A stretch of 64,000 nt of DNA from Angiostrongylus vasorum (Eukaryota > Nematoda > Chromadorea > Rhabditida > Metastrongylidae), in the NCBI GenBank assembly GCA_018806985.1, contig JADANN010000468.1:5688072-5752071 (forward strand), in the 5' to 3' direction. Shown here one piece after another: positions 12,713 through 23,905 of this stretch. The position numbers were made by a program, and so were the translations under genes. How positions within the stretch are numbered: the stretch's first letter is position 1; each line of letters starts with the position of its first letter. The notes under the pieces were generated by a model that saw only the letters and a list, made by a program, of their open reading frames with translations, was not told the DNA's origin and made no database searches.

Positions 12713-13379
12713 TGAAATAAACACAGCTATAAAACGTTACTTAAGTAGGGTCCGTCCAAAGAATCCGGTCACCGTAATTGAAATGCCACGTACAACTTTA
12801 AGACGCCAGCTACTTTGTAACCGCCTGTATGACCGTTTATGCACAATGCAAACTTGCACGATTTCCCTAATGGTAGAGACGGTGACTATATGACTTCGGG
12901 TACAGTTTATCTGATCTCTTATAAAGCGTGCGGGGAACACCTACCCTATAAACTTAAACCAAATACTCCACTAGGCACACATGGGACAGAGAGACACAAC
13001 GGGGAAGATTTTGAAGTAGAAGTGACGATCCTCGCACATGAGTCGAAAACACAGGAGCGCAAAATTTTCGAGGCATTCTGGATTAATTCCAAGAATCCGA
13101 AAATGAACCGCAAGGAGGAATGCCTCACAATCACGCGTGATATTGGACAGTATTTAAACCTGTTTTTCTGATGTGAGGGGCACATTACGCTTCCATGTGA
13201 ACTCTGTGCAGATGGCCTCCAGGTGACATATTCACTAGAGGACTTATAGAAAGAGGAGTGTGCGATGAAGCTATTTTGCGTTCATTGTGATTGAAATCTT
13301 GGTCAAGCATTTTCTCTGTTTGATTATGGAGGTGATTGGTTGGTTGACAGGGTAGATTGCCGTCAACTTGACCTTCCCA

Positions 13380-13416
13380 GGCTCTGAAGAAGGCGAAATC
13401 CGCCGAAACATCAGCT
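13380..13416 (+). ncRNA. Hammerhead-like motif in right terminal repeat of PLE copy 2
   Basis: GGCT + CTGAAGA + AGGCGAAATCCGCC + GAAACATC + AGCT. Boxes CUGANGA and GAAA are intact. Helix III is weakened (ACAU in place of ACGU). The left terminal repeat carries the reverse-complement version at about 10462-10500. Confidence 0.5.
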
Positions 13417-13470
13417 TGTGCTTAAATGAAGAAATAAAAATAACGCCTGTGTTTGCTTAACAAGAATAAA

Positions 13471-14875
13471 AAAGCATTGTTCGATCAACGCCGTGGTTAA
13501 CAGAAACTCGGTCGTGGGAATTACTATAAGAAACCAGTTGGTTATGATTTAAGACCTCGAAACTTGCAATACTTTGTACAATTACTATTATAACTATGTA
13601 GTAAGTGAATAAACGACAAAAGGTTCCGCACCGATCAATCCTTGAGAGGAGCGCCACACATTCCATTCCATTCGTTATCCTAGCGGTCGTTGAAATCATC
13701 TCTGGCCTATTATCTGACTTACGGCGGCCTAGCGTTACGTAAAATCAGTGCTTTTTCCTCCCAGACAATCCTGTATCACTTTTCAGCCCCCGGAGGGATT
13801 TCAGCTTATCCTGGGAACAACACCGAAATAACGACTAACCCAGTAATCTAGGGTCGCTTCAAACATCAACAACATCTATACGCGTCCTTCTTATTACTTT
13901 GTACTGTAAAGTATGTGAAAATCTGAAATCGGCCAAACTTCGTAATAGCTGGCTGAACTTATTCTTCAGGATTTTGTCAACAATTTTATTATTGTAAAGA
14001 ATTGTAAGAAACGTAAAACCTACATAGAATTTTTGCTCACTCAACAACATCCCATGTCATTTAATTATCGATTTCATTTAGGAGACGTCTATTAGATGGG
14101 AATCTTCTTCTTTCTTTGTTGTGTTACCACTTCACTTTTTTTCTAAATATCTGCTTATTCCTAACAATGGCAATCGATTTCTACCCGTTGAGTTTCCTTT
14201 GTTTTCACCGAAACAATGGATTAAAACAAGGGAAAAAAACAAAAGTGATATAGACATGAAAAAAAGGCATACATGACTAAGCAGATATCGTGAAATATCA
14301 CTCGAAAAAAAAGGTGTCGAGGAATGAACAAATGAATGAATAAATCGTTGAGTCCATAACCGGATGAACGAATGAACGAATCGAAGGGTGAACGAAGGAA
14401 TAAATAACTTAATCGCCACGAATACGGCGAATTATTTAGGACAAAGTCAACAGTGATATTTTTCGTTTAGAATACGACTTTGCCTATCACAATCGATCGT
14501 CGTCGGTACCCAAAAAATCAATGCTGATCAATAATTTGGGGCGTAGCGAAGTAGAAGACAAAGCATAAAGTGGTCAGCGCTGGACTGCAATGCTTTGGAT
14601 ACGATTCGTAGCAACGTAAAGATAAATGATTTCATGTTTGGCCAACACATTTACTTATGGTTATCCCTTAACGCGGAATTGAGCCAGCAGGGGTCTGATT
14701 CACTGCTACCACAGGACCGCTGAGGACTGTGCTACAAAGGAATGAGGAACCGAATGATTGATTGCAATTCCTAAAGAATGTCGATCACATATGAAATGAC
14801 TGAACATCAAGGAAAATGTAAACTAAAAGGAAACTGATTACTAGAACTGAGAATATAGTTTTGTTTGTTTCTGTT
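13471..14875. other. No gene seen; SINE scraps and tetranucleotide repeat
   Basis: Degenerate SINE I pieces lie at about 13615-13685 and 14565-14745 (minus). A GAAT/GAAC-rich run lies at 14310-14405 and produces an FIHSF-type shadow ORF. A short duplication of no clear origin lies near 13735-13850. Confidence 0.45.
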
Positions 14876-15235
14876 TGAATGGCCAGTCCTCATAATCACC
14901 ATTTTTCGGAGATTTGCTGGTTAAGCCATTGTGGTTCCCTGGAATCCCGTGGACACCCTGGCCAAAGTCTGCCCTAGGTCTTCACCACCACAGGCAGTCG
15001 CAGTCTATGTGGATCAGATGGAGATTTGCCACCATGCGACTTTGATACCAGGACGGTGGTGGATCCTGGTATTGGTTCACTCTTATCTAGGCTTCCTAGT
15101 GGAAACGGCGGACTCCTTCTCAGCTTGGGAGAGCCTGTCGGGGGGGACGAATACCCCCCGCTGTACATCGCAGTCCGACACTCAGGAGCGCCTCGCAGCA
15201 ACGGTTAAGCGGTAAAGCGTTGGGAGGAATAAAGT
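14876..15235 (+). repeat. Interspersed repeat R4, copy 1
   Basis: About 360-bp repeat of unknown class. It runs from GGCCAGTCCTCATAATCACC through TTTGCCACCATGCGACTTTG, GGTGGATCCTGGTATTGG and CTTCTCAGCTTGGGAGAGCC, then a hairpin-like GGGGGGGACGAATACCCCCC, then ACATCGCAGTCCGACAC. Copies at 22.25-22.64 kb (plus) and 37.6-38.02 kb (minus) keep the same order. The 94- and 75-codon ORFs on both strands here are side effects of its GC-rich content. Confidence 0.75.
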
Positions 15236-15349
15236 TAGTAGCACCACATTATCACGAAACCTCAATACATTATAAAAACACCTAGTATTTTCTTACCCAA
15301 ATATTTAACTTTATTTAAAATTAACTACTTTACCGTATAACGGAGTCTT

Positions 15350-15625
15350 TAAATAAGTCAGAAGACCGACTTTCTATAAACCTCGGCATAAATAGTCGAT
15401 AAATTTATTTATATGTCTCTATGAGCCGCCCTTGTTGAGCTGATGCATGGTTGGTATCCACTTTCGTATCGTTGGAACTCTCACTTGTAACAGCACGACT
15501 CTGAGGAAGGCGAAACCGCCGAAACGTCAGCCATCCAACAATAATAATAATAACAATAACAAAAAAAGGATAAAAACAATAATACGACGGTGTTTTTAAA
15601 GTTATATGTGCTTAATATTGTTGAC
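15350..15625 (+). mobile_element. Hammerhead-bearing small element
   Basis: Starts with CGACTTTCTATAAACCTCGG as in the 12.47-kb insertion. It has an arm containing TATATGTCTCTATGAGC...GTTGAGCTGATG, then the hammerhead at 15497-15532, then an (AAT/AAC)n run. Closely resembles 33305-33605. Confidence 0.65.
15497..15532 (+). ncRNA. Hammerhead ribozyme-like motif
   Basis: GACT + CTGAGGA + A + GGCG-AAAC-CGCC hairpin + GAAAC + GTC + AGCC. Stem II is a perfect 4-bp hairpin and both core boxes are intact. Helix I pairs only partly (GACT against AGCC). Confidence 0.6.
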
Positions 15626-15769
15626 CCACCATTTACTAATTTCTCGCAAACCTCTCCTTTTTTTTAAAACATGGAACTATGAGTTGTTTGCTAAATCAGA
15701 GAGAAATTTAATGCAAAAGTATATTAAGTAAGGTATATGGTGGCATAGTATATGGTGCCTCGCGGACGT

Positions 15770-16150
15770 TCCCTTGTTCGAATTCTGACCACGGCCATAA
15801 ATGGTGATCGTGCGAGAAGGAAACGAATGAAAGTTTCGTTGGAGCCCACAAAACCAGTGAAGACCAACCATCATATCGAAGTAAACAGAGGGCGATCCTG
15901 GGTGTGAGAATAGCGCAGTGGGTAGCAATCAGATCGATTAGGAAGCAAAACCGCTAGTTCGATTCTCGCCGCAACGCTCTCCACCAGTCCACGTGGGAGC
16001 GCCCTACCCCAGCTATTTCTAAGATTGCAGGGAAAATCAACTCGACCACTTCTATGAGATTCATGATGAAGACGAAGTCTTGAAGCAGCTGCCTAAACAA
16101 CATGCGGAATTTTTGAAGACCGTTGTGGACTATGCAAAGAAACGAAATTA
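15770..16150 (+). repeat. SINE family II (tRNA-derived)
   Basis: A-box-like ATAGCGCAGTGGGTAGC near 15909 and B-box-like TAGTTCGATTCTCGCC near 15955 give a tRNA-like head. The body CACGTGGGAGCGCCCTACCC...TCAACTCGACCA matches the family II copies. A degenerate second head (CCTTGTTCGAATTCTGACC) lies at about 15772. Confidence 0.55.
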
Positions 16151-17187
16151 ATAAGCGATATGGTGATACCAAATTGTGAGAAATATTGATGTCAGTGTAA
16201 AAATGAACATCAAATAAATGAATAAATATGAAGTAACCTGCCGGACTAGCTGCGCTTGCGAGCACTCTACCCTGTAGATAAGCAATCACAATGACAAGAT
16301 AAAAGGTGATAATAACAAAAAAAAAGCACAAGGAAAGGGATAATGAAGATAATTACCAATGATACCGATGTTATTGGCTTCTTGGTAAATTAATTTCATG
16401 GGCGAACACCTTCAGTTACAAATCCTCCTAACTGCGGATTCATTAATCAAAAGCATCACCTTATTAGTTTATCTGCTATCTCGTCCGTACGTCACTTCCA
16501 AGAAAGTCTTCAATCGTTCTTAACCTACATCCGATTTGCCGAATTGCCTCCATTGTCACGAAAAAAAAACCAAGAATTTCACTGTTTTGTAACGAAACCC
16601 TTCACGTTTACTGCCAGCAGGCTTCGGTCATTCCGGGACACGAAGAACATTATCTTTTAACATTATCTTTTTTCGAAATGAGGTTCTTTGTCTTCATTGC
16701 TTTGGCGCAAGAAGGCAGCCGTTGCTTCGCTAGTCAAGTTCTCCAGTTTCTCCAGTGGGAGTGGACAGAAGAAAGGCAGAAAGGTTCATTCAAAGGTTTG
16801 CTAAACTCTGTTGGAATACTACCTGAATCACTTGTAAGCCCGGTGATCATCGAGTAACTCGAACAGGTACCGGTAAAAAACAAACCCACGGGTTGTTGAG
16901 CGCATTTAGTTGGTCCTGCGCCATTTTGTAGCATAGCTGCATTTATAGCTGAGTTTCAGGTTAAAAATGTCAGGGTGAATAAGAGAAGGGAAGTAGGCTC
17001 CAAAAGTGGGAGAAGTAGACGTGTGCGAATTAAATGGTGGAGATGAGATCGAACCGCTTCCCATTTAGGTTCTTCTCACGTTTAAGAGGAAGAGAATGCT
17101 AGTCTAGTAAACATATAGCATAAAATTAATCCAAAAGATTTTTGGCTAGTTCTCTGCAGTGTGAATAATGATTATAAAATAGTCAAT
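16151..17187. other. No gene recognised
   Basis: Only short ORFs (66-125 codons on the minus strand, the longest overlapping the SINE). No domain, splice structure or shared repeat was identified with confidence. Confidence 0.4.
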
Positions 17188-17661
17188 TCAAGAGAATTTA
17201 TTCACACAGCTATGTATATACTCCAGTCTTAAAAAATTTAGCTTTTTAGTACGAACTGCCATGGTCGTCAAAATGTTCTCACCTCTGGATACGTCGACCT
17301 GGTCGCTGGAATAGCGAATGTTTGGATCAGCGATGTCTGGCCACCGAATAGCGAAAGTGCAGAAATTTTTTTCGTTACTGTGGACATTAACGTATTTGCA
17401 GCGAGCCCTAACGTAGGCAAAATTTGTTTTATTCTGGGAAAACACTGCTCTATTGGTTGGATTCATCCGGAAGAGAGAAAGAATATCGACACGCGTAGTC
17501 GAGATATTGGTTGGATTCATCGGGAAGAGAGAACCAATGTCAACACGCGTAGTTGAGATATTGGTTGGATTCATCCGGAAGAGAGAACCAATGTCGACAC
17601 GCGTAGTTGAGAATCCACGTCCGTTAGCTTCACTTTGTCCCGGTACGCCTACAGCGATCAC
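17188..17661 (-). CDS. Hypothetical 157-residue protein with three 18-residue repeats
   Basis: A continuous minus-strand frame of 157 codons. Residues about 17-70 are three copies of an 18-residue unit of the form ISTTRVDIGSLFRMNPTN, matching a 54-bp tandem DNA repeat at 17454-17612. The rest has no recognisable motif, signal peptide or membrane segment. The opposite strand is also open over the repeat (78 codons) because the period is a multiple of three, so openness alone is weak evidence. I do not recognise the family; it may be a repeat product rather than a gene. Confidence 0.25.
   Translation of the reverse strand: MIAVGVPGQSEANGRGFSTTRVDIGSLFRMNPTNISTTRVDIGSLFPMNPTNISTTRVDILSLFRMNPTNRAVFSQNKTNFAYVRARCKYVNVHSNEKNFCTFAIRWPDIADPNIRYSSDQVDVSRGENILTTMAVRTKKLNFLRLEYIHSCVNKFS
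17454..17612. repeat. 54-bp tandem repeat, three copies
   Basis: Unit TTGGTTGGATTCATCCGGAA, then GAGAGAACCAATGTCGACAC, then GCGTAGTTGAGATA. Three nearly identical copies differ at a few positions. Confidence 0.9.
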
Positions 17662-17837
17662 CGTCGTAGAAAGGAAATCTTCTCTATAAGTACGCCGTAG
17701 TGCATAAATCCATTCTACAAATCCTTGATATGCTTTTTGTTTTCCTGGGCTTCTTTGTTACGTCATAAGTTTTGTTCACTACATCGTAAATCTCTGAAAT
17801 CCTGAAGAAATCCTTTAAGGAGCTTTCCTCGATCTTG

Positions 17838-18111
17838 TCAATCACGTCGTATTTTGCGCGATGAAGTCATTGGCGAAGTTCCTACGTCGGAACTCTCTTT
17901 GTTTTTTTGGAACACCATTAAAAATCTTCGGCTTGTAACATCGGCCTCGATAGCAGAGTCGATTAAAGTGGTCGCAGAATTCAATGCGATTATAGGATTC
18001 GCTGTCATCTTGAAAGAACCCCAAATCGTAAAGTGGCAAACCCTCCACCAATCCACAGCAGCATCCGCTCCCAGCATCAAATATTACATGAAAAAATTAG
18101 TAGCTGTTTAA
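17838..18111 (+). other. Unassigned stretch open on both strands
   Basis: Open for 85 codons on the plus strand (17854-18111) and 80 codons on the minus strand (17838-18080). Neither translation shows a motif I know. Recorded as unusual rather than as a gene. Confidence 0.25.
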
Positions 18112-18157
18112 TATAGAACTTAAAAGTCATCAAAGATTTTAAAAGTGCAGTAAAAAA

Positions 18158-18440
18158 AAGGATAAAGCATAGAGCTATCGGCGTTGACCAACCCCTGAGA
18201 AATGCGTCATGCATTCGAATTCACTAAGTATCGTTGGACGTGATTGAATGCATATCTGGCCTTTACAATGACTCGGCGTGGCCTACCGATGTATCGAGCG
18301 AGTGCTGCTATCCTCGCAGACAAGTCTGGTACCAATTAGCCAACCCTGGAAGGATTGAAGGCATGGTGGGCCATGGGCGCCGGGATCGATTCCACGTGTG
18401 CATCGCAGTGGCGTTTCCAACCACTGCTCCACACCGCCCT
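18158..18440 (-). repeat. SINE family I, minus orientation, near full length
   Basis: Plus-strand reading: AAAAGGATAAAGC...CGGCGTTGACCAACCCCTGA, then ATGCATATCTGGCCTTTACA, TGTATCGAGCGAGTGCTGCT, and the reversed head GGGATCGATTCCACGTGTGC...CCACTGCTCCACACCGCC. The 99-codon ORF over it is an antisense shadow. Confidence 0.75.
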
Positions 18441-20189
18441 AAAAACTGCAATAAGATGCAAAATGGGTTCGGCCTTTTACATCGTCTTCGGCCGGTTGGT
18501 GACTATTCGAATAAATATCTCTTTAATCTCTAAAGAGCGTACAGCTGAAAGTCATTGAAACTGAAAACGCTCTAGCAAAGTTGTTCGTTTCGTGATTCGA
18601 AGAGAAATCATAGTCAGAGAGGTCCATAGCTCCACAAGTGGTAGCCGATCCTACACGACAGTTAGAAAGCTTTTATAGATGACGAATGCAACGAAACGAA
18701 TAGAGCTACTGGTATCGGCTGTAGGTATGAAGAAGAGTCATCTACGTCTCTCAGTATCCAAGTAGTACCAGTAAAAAAAGCCCCCGGAAAGAAACAATAG
18801 AAAACCACCCATTGACACTTTTCCTTGGGTTTTGACATTCCTTATAGCTAAGTCGGAAAAATTCAGTGAATCGATTCGAATGAAAATTGTACGACACTTG
18901 ACATGAAGAATACGATATTATATGAAAAAATGCTTAACAAGGTTGTAAATAGAAACCTCTCGTTTTTATTTTCGATATTGTTCTTAGTAACTCCCACGTC
19001 CGACTTTCTATTAACCTCGGCATCGATCGAATAGTTAAAATTCTTCTAATTGTTCTTAGTGTTCAGTGTGAAATGAAACACACTCCGTTTCTCATATCCA
19101 CAAAAAGTCACTCAGTTTAATGATCTTGTAGTGTTTGTTGAAAAGATGAGATTGGCTTGCCTGCGAAACACGAAAGCAGAAAATCAAGTTGGACGCATCG
19201 TCAAACGTCTGAAGATTAACTTTATGTTCGTCTAGCCATCGACACACTATGAACTACACCATATGCTCGTTGAATTGAAAGAAATCGTTCATAGACCAGC
19301 CATCTCGTAACTATGGGACAATGTAACAATCCTGACAAATTTTGATTGATGGGACAAAAAGGACTAATCTCGACGTTGGCGTCTCATAAAGAGTTCACAC
19401 TCAACTCGATACTCGGCAACACCTGACCAATACCGGAACAATTATTTTCCGTGACGAATTATTGAGATCATATGACTTGCTTCTGACAAACGAGATCTCG
19501 TTACACTTCAAGAACAGAAAAGAAAATCTTCGGTGGAGGCGACGAGCCTTAGGAGCGTTAGCCGAATAAAGTTTTTTACCAGCCTTGTGTAGATTTATCG
19601 GCGAAAGAATACATGTTGCCTAATCACGTAAATGAAGGTCGCTTTTGAAATAACGCTGCGCTTTGTACTATATGCGCGATGTACTATATATACCACCTAC
19701 CGATAATGATATCTACTGCTACAAGATGGACTGCTGGAGAAAGGCAAACGATTATCAACTGACAACTGATATAAACAACCGTTCTGTTTAAAACGGCACC
19801 CCCAAGTGAGGTCCCTTTACTCAGGCGGTGTTCCACTGGATTGGACTTGCTACGATCACGAAGACCCACATTGGAAGAAGGAGTTGCTGTGGACGATCCA
19901 TTCAGATTAGTCCGACTCTGAAGAAGGCGAAGGAGCCGAAACACTAATCTAATAGAGTTTTTTATCAACCTTATCAGCCTCACGTCGACATATTAAAGAA
20001 GGAATGCTACAGAAGTTACGCGTCATTCGACTCCATTCGTAGTGATGTAGAAGTGTTTGAGTACATATTTGCTTTAAACAGCAGCTTGTGGTCGCCTATC
20101 TGTGTGTAAAGTATGTAAAAATGATAATATAACAACAATAATATAGTAATAAGAAGTATATAAAAGAGGTGCCTAAGGAAAAAGTGGCC
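18441..20189. other. No gene; decayed hammerhead-element fragments
   Basis: CGACTTTCTATTAACCTCGG at about 19000 marks the 5' end of a hammerhead-type element. A further piece at about 19840-19985 carries ACTCTGAAGAAGGCGAAGGA, then GCCGAAACAC, with the cleavage box mutated. A SINE I scrap lies at about 20010-20095. Confidence 0.45.
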
Positions 20190-20745
20190 TCGAAAATTAT
20201 GTGGTGGTTATTGACCTCCCACCCAATACTCTACGTCGTCAATTAGTACGTAATCACCTTTATGACCGTTTGTGCAGCTCAAAAAACTGTATGATCTGTC
20301 TTAGCGGAAGAGACGGAGATTGCATGAGTTTAGGTACAATATACTTGATCTCGTGTAAGGCATGCGGTCAGGAATATATTGGGGAAACGGGTACACCACT
20401 TTGTGTCCGCATAAAAAGAACATCTAGATGGGAAAGCTAAAATTCGTCAATACACTCCTCTAGGTACGCATAGGGGACAAAAAGCACAACGGCGATGATT
20501 TTGAAGTGATTGTGCGGATCCTGGCGCAGGAGTCGAAAGCATCAACGCACAAAACTCTTGAAGCGTTTCGGATAAATTTCAAAAAATTCAAAGATGAACC
20601 GGAAAGACGAATGCCTCACTATCACACGTGAATTGGCGCCTCATTTTAGAACTGTGTTTTGACCTGAGTGGGTCACGCTCACGACCCCACGTGAACAACG
20701 CGCGGGCCAGTCCCACTCGTAATAGCATGGTGAGTAGCCGTTTTA
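20190..20745 (+). mobile_element. Penelope-like element fragment (GIY-YIG nuclease region)
   Basis: The 79-codon frame at 20201-20440 matches the 3' coding end of the PLE copies: LPPNTLRRQLVRNHLYDRLC, then ISCKACGQEYIGETG (the GIY-YIG fold: YLIS and YIGETG), then a frameshift. It continues to MNRKDECLTITREL at about 20595-20635. Only the 3' end is present, as expected for incomplete reverse transcription. Confidence 0.75.
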
Positions 20746-20759
20746 ACTAATATGGCGTT

Positions 20760-21010
20760 CATTTGGAGGTTTGATCTTCGCTAATACTATAAATATTTCA
20801 CCGAATATAAGGCTACTGTTACATAAAACACGTCCGCGCTCTGAGGAAGGCGAAATCGCTGGGCATCAGTAATCGACCAACAACACCAACAACACCAACA
20901 ACGACGACGACAACAACAACAAAGACAACTACAACGAAAACTTGTACCAACGTCGCATCAGCTCAACAAGACCAGTGCATAAGATCATATAAGTAAATAT
21001 AAAGCAAGTA
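20760..21010 (+). mobile_element. Hammerhead-type small element, decayed
   Basis: Contains GCTCTGAGGAAGGCGAAATC, then GCTGGGCATCAG (second core box lost), then an (AACAACACC)n run. The right arm CATCAGCTCAACAAGACCAG / TGCATAAGATCATATAAGTA also ends the 33.3-kb element. Confidence 0.5.
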
Positions 21011-22239
21011 TTTCTTATCCTCCCAGACAACTCTGGTACTAGCTTGCAGCTACCAATTTATTGCAGGCCTTGATGATCTTGACAGAAGGGCTCAAACCAA
21101 CCACCATATGTGTATTCGAGGGCATCTCTAACCAACTCGAACCCTGGCATAAACAGTGGGAATTATATATTATACCGCACCGCTCTGAATAAAAAACGTG
21201 CTATTTGAATCAAGCAAGTGCTTTTTTACCTTCCAAGAGAACTCTGACAAAAAGTTGCTGACCCTAAGGGATGGAGGGTTTTGTTAACCCGCTTAGCAGT
21301 TTTGGGCCAAAGACCACGAGTTTTACACGGCACCTCTAGCTTCGGCACCAGAGTCACTCCTGCCTAATATACATGACATAAAACGAAATAGTTATGTGCT
21401 CCTGATATGTCTTGGTAGAATACGAAAATTTCTATCTCTAGCAGAATTTAATATGAGCTACGTTGCAAAGCTGAAAATGGAAGTTATTTTAGCACCAACC
21501 GCGTTCTATACAATGCACCTGGTACGAAGTATGTAATAGTAATAATGATATGACTGTTATGTTTACATGGATAAAGAACGAATCCCTTTTGAAGCAGTGA
21601 TGTCCGCGGACTCGGTCAGTACTTGAGCTTGAAAGCACGACACAAATTGAAGACAGCAACCACTAAACTACATTCCGATTTCGCCCTACTGAACACTTTT
21701 CATGATTTCTATTTAATGCGAAAGTGCGCTTGGCATCTTTAAGTTCTTGAAATTCCAGGACAAAAACAGACCGTCATTTATCTGAACTTGAAACGAAGAT
21801 TGGAAAAAGCCAGCATAGAGCGGTCATTTAAAATCTCCGGAGAGAGCGCATTTTGGTAAATATCGTTTTTTCACGGGAGAAAGCAACATTTGATAGCGAA
21901 ATGTGGGGATTTGGTAAGTTCAGAGTGGCCAGGAACATCGATTCGGAGCAGTTTTCATTTGTGACTACAAATGAACTTCATTGATCACGATGTTTACCAT
22001 TGTTGTTTCTGTTCTTCTTCTTGTTGTCACTGACGGCATCGTCAACATATAACCACAGAGTGAATGCCATAAAAAAAATTTCACGGAGATCTAGTGTAAT
22101 TCACACAGAATAACTTTTAACTCATTCAAGTACAGCGTAGTGGTTGGTCCGTTTGTTTCACCTGCAAGGCTGTTTACCTGAGATTTGCACATTGTCATTT
22201 AATGAATTGATAAGCAGCAGGATAAACAAAAGCATTCGA
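21011..22239. other. No gene; SINE I fragments (minus)
   Basis: TCCTCCCAGACAACTCTGGT at about 21018 and TTCCAAGAGAACTCTG...GACCACGAGTT at about 21225-21370 are reversed SINE I bodies. The remainder to 22.24 kb holds nothing recognisable. Confidence 0.45.
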
Positions 22240-22650
22240 TGATGCTGTACTTACTCACTTGGATATTTGGATGGCCCGTCCTCACTGGTTGTGCAGTCCC
22301 CAGCATATTCTCCACTTTTTGGAGTTTTGCTGGTTTAGTCACTTTCGTTGCCTGGAGTCCCAAGGTCAGCCAGGCTAAAGTCTGCCCCAAGTGTCACCAC
22401 CACATGCAGTCGCCGCCCTCGTGGATCAGAGTGGGATTTGCCACCAAGCGACTAGTTTGATACCAAAAAATGGTGGATCCTGGTATTAGTTTACTTTTTA
22501 GCTTGGCTTTTTGATGGAAACACCAGACCCCTTCTCAGCTTCGGAGACCCTGCTGGGAGGATGAATCTACTCTCTGTACATCGCACCCCGACACCTAAGA
22601 AAACCTCCCAGCCACGACGATGCGGTAAACCTTTGGGAGAGGTCAGTACA
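22240..22650 (+). repeat. Interspersed repeat R4, copy 2
   Basis: Matches copy 1 at 14.9 kb in order: TGGATGGCCCGTCCTCACTG, AAGTCTGCCCCAAGTGTCAC, GGATTTGCCACCAAGCGACT, GGTGGATCCTGGTATTAG, CTTCTCAGCTTCGGAGACCC and TACATCGCACCCCGACACC. Confidence 0.75.
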
Positions 22651-23029
22651 GTACTGCTGAGACTCTTTGGTCATCGGAAATGTTATGATTTGAGTGTTCA
22701 GGGTAAAAAGCCGTGATAATGAACGCCGAGAAATCTAAGCTTCAATAATTGTATCTTACCGCCGACATCACAGGTGCATAGATGCGTTTACGTGTATGCA
22801 TGCATAAATGCTATTTGTACGAACGTGTATAATATTGTGTCTAAAAGGAAGTTCAGCCTATAAATCTTATAAAGATGTACTCGTATTGAAGAACACGAAT
22901 AATGCCAGATATCCAACCGATCTCTTTCCTTCAAGATTTCCTCATAAATGACCAACAAGATGTGCGGAGGAACCACTTGGATGCAGTTCAAGATGCTGGT
23001 GCTTTAGTGATAATCAAAGAAATTGCAGA

Positions 23030-23220
23030 CAGTATTTTGAAATCTCAACTTTCTATTTACTGTCTACTACAGTTTTTCAGGGTAGGGTATTATGTGAAAT
23101 ACAACCACAATAAACGCGTTAGCCCCCAGAAAGGGTAATAGCGTGTTCGATAGCCCTACCGCGGACACCTGTGGTTCGGAGTTTTGCAAATATCTCAGCA
23201 TAATATTTTGAAGTCCTCTA
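23030..23220 (-). repeat. SINE family III, partial
   Basis: Shares TATTATGTGAAATACAACCA, CAATAAACGCGTTAG and GGTTCGGAGTTTTGCAAATA with the 46.8-, 49.2-, 56.6- and 62.7-kb copies. The flanking open frames are not gene-like. Confidence 0.45.
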
Positions 23221-23662
23221 GATCGTATAAATTCAAGCACAGGTGACGTCGATGGCCGTTTGGATATCCCTCCCATTCCATGTTTTGAGTAGAGCACAAA
23301 TAATATAATTAGCCTTAACAATTATTCGCCTAATAAGTAAGATAATCCTATCCTGGCTTCTTATGTGAAATAAACTTTTAGAAGAGTAATAAGATTGAAG
23401 TCACCATGATTAGAGATATGTTTCACTGCTCTTATGACATTTCAGTATAAATCTTTTTTCACTCCCTTTTTTCTTCATATTTATGAAGAATTCTTATAGA
23501 TAAGAACGCAAAATAATCTTATACACTAAAATGAACACGGAATAATAAAAGAAAAAAAGTGGTTTTAATCTTATCACTCAATGCTGATACTTGTAAATGA
23601 GATGCTGCTGCAAAAATAATGGTCGCCTTTGAAATCCAATTTCAAAATCTCACAATTCAGCT

Positions 23663-23905
23663 CGAGGGGCGGGTAGCATAGTGATAGTGATGCTGATCAT
23701 CACAAGCACGGTGCTTGTTCGAACCCTCACCAGGCTCAGAAAGTCTCTCACCTCCTAGGGGTTGGGAAATTGAGGCCGGATTTTTTCTCAGAAAAGTTCG
23801 CTCTCTGTAATCCAAGTGGGTACGCTCTAGCCCAGTTATCTCAGGACTCCAAGGAGAATCGACTCGACCAGTATTCAATGACGTCCAACATGAAATAAAT
23901 ATTCA
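23663..23905 (+). repeat. SINE family II (tRNA-derived)
   Basis: Head with A-box-like GGTAGCATAGTGATAGTG and B-box-like CTTGTTCGAACCCTC, then TGTAATCCAAGTGGGTACGC and CTCTAGCCCAGTTATC, then ATCGACTCGACCAGTATTCA and a final GAAATAAAT. The B-box is very close to the pol III consensus GGTTCGANTCC. Confidence 0.7.

Larger units (their letters stand above)
10405..13470 (+). mobile_element. Penelope-like retroelement, copy 2, with inverted terminal repeats
   Basis: Same order as copy 1 and better preserved. An N-terminal frame covers 10405-10743. The reverse transcriptase has a 137-codon open frame at 11765-12178, with AVRQRLTPSLVIPF, YCRCVDDCF and CSTQEEMD. The C-terminal GIY-YIG nuclease part is at 12839-13171 (VYLISYKACGE, then a tail ending TRDIGQYLNLFF-stop). 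The YxDD-type motif here is YCRCVDD. Stops and frameshifts between these blocks make it inactive. About 145 bp at the left end (10408-10551) is an inverted copy of the right end (13321-13466), and each arm carries a hammerhead-like motif. A small element is inserted at 12474-12712. Confidence 0.88.

Noticed and set aside
14931..15215. Overlapping ORFs on both strands, 75-94 codons
   Set aside because: They fall in repeat R4 and are not conserved as frames in the two other R4 copies.
18234..18533. 99-codon ORF (CISGLYNDS...GHGRRDR) and similar ORFs at 34062, 36750, 42782 and 53530
   Set aside because: All are antisense translations of SINE family I; the same peptide appears wherever the repeat does.
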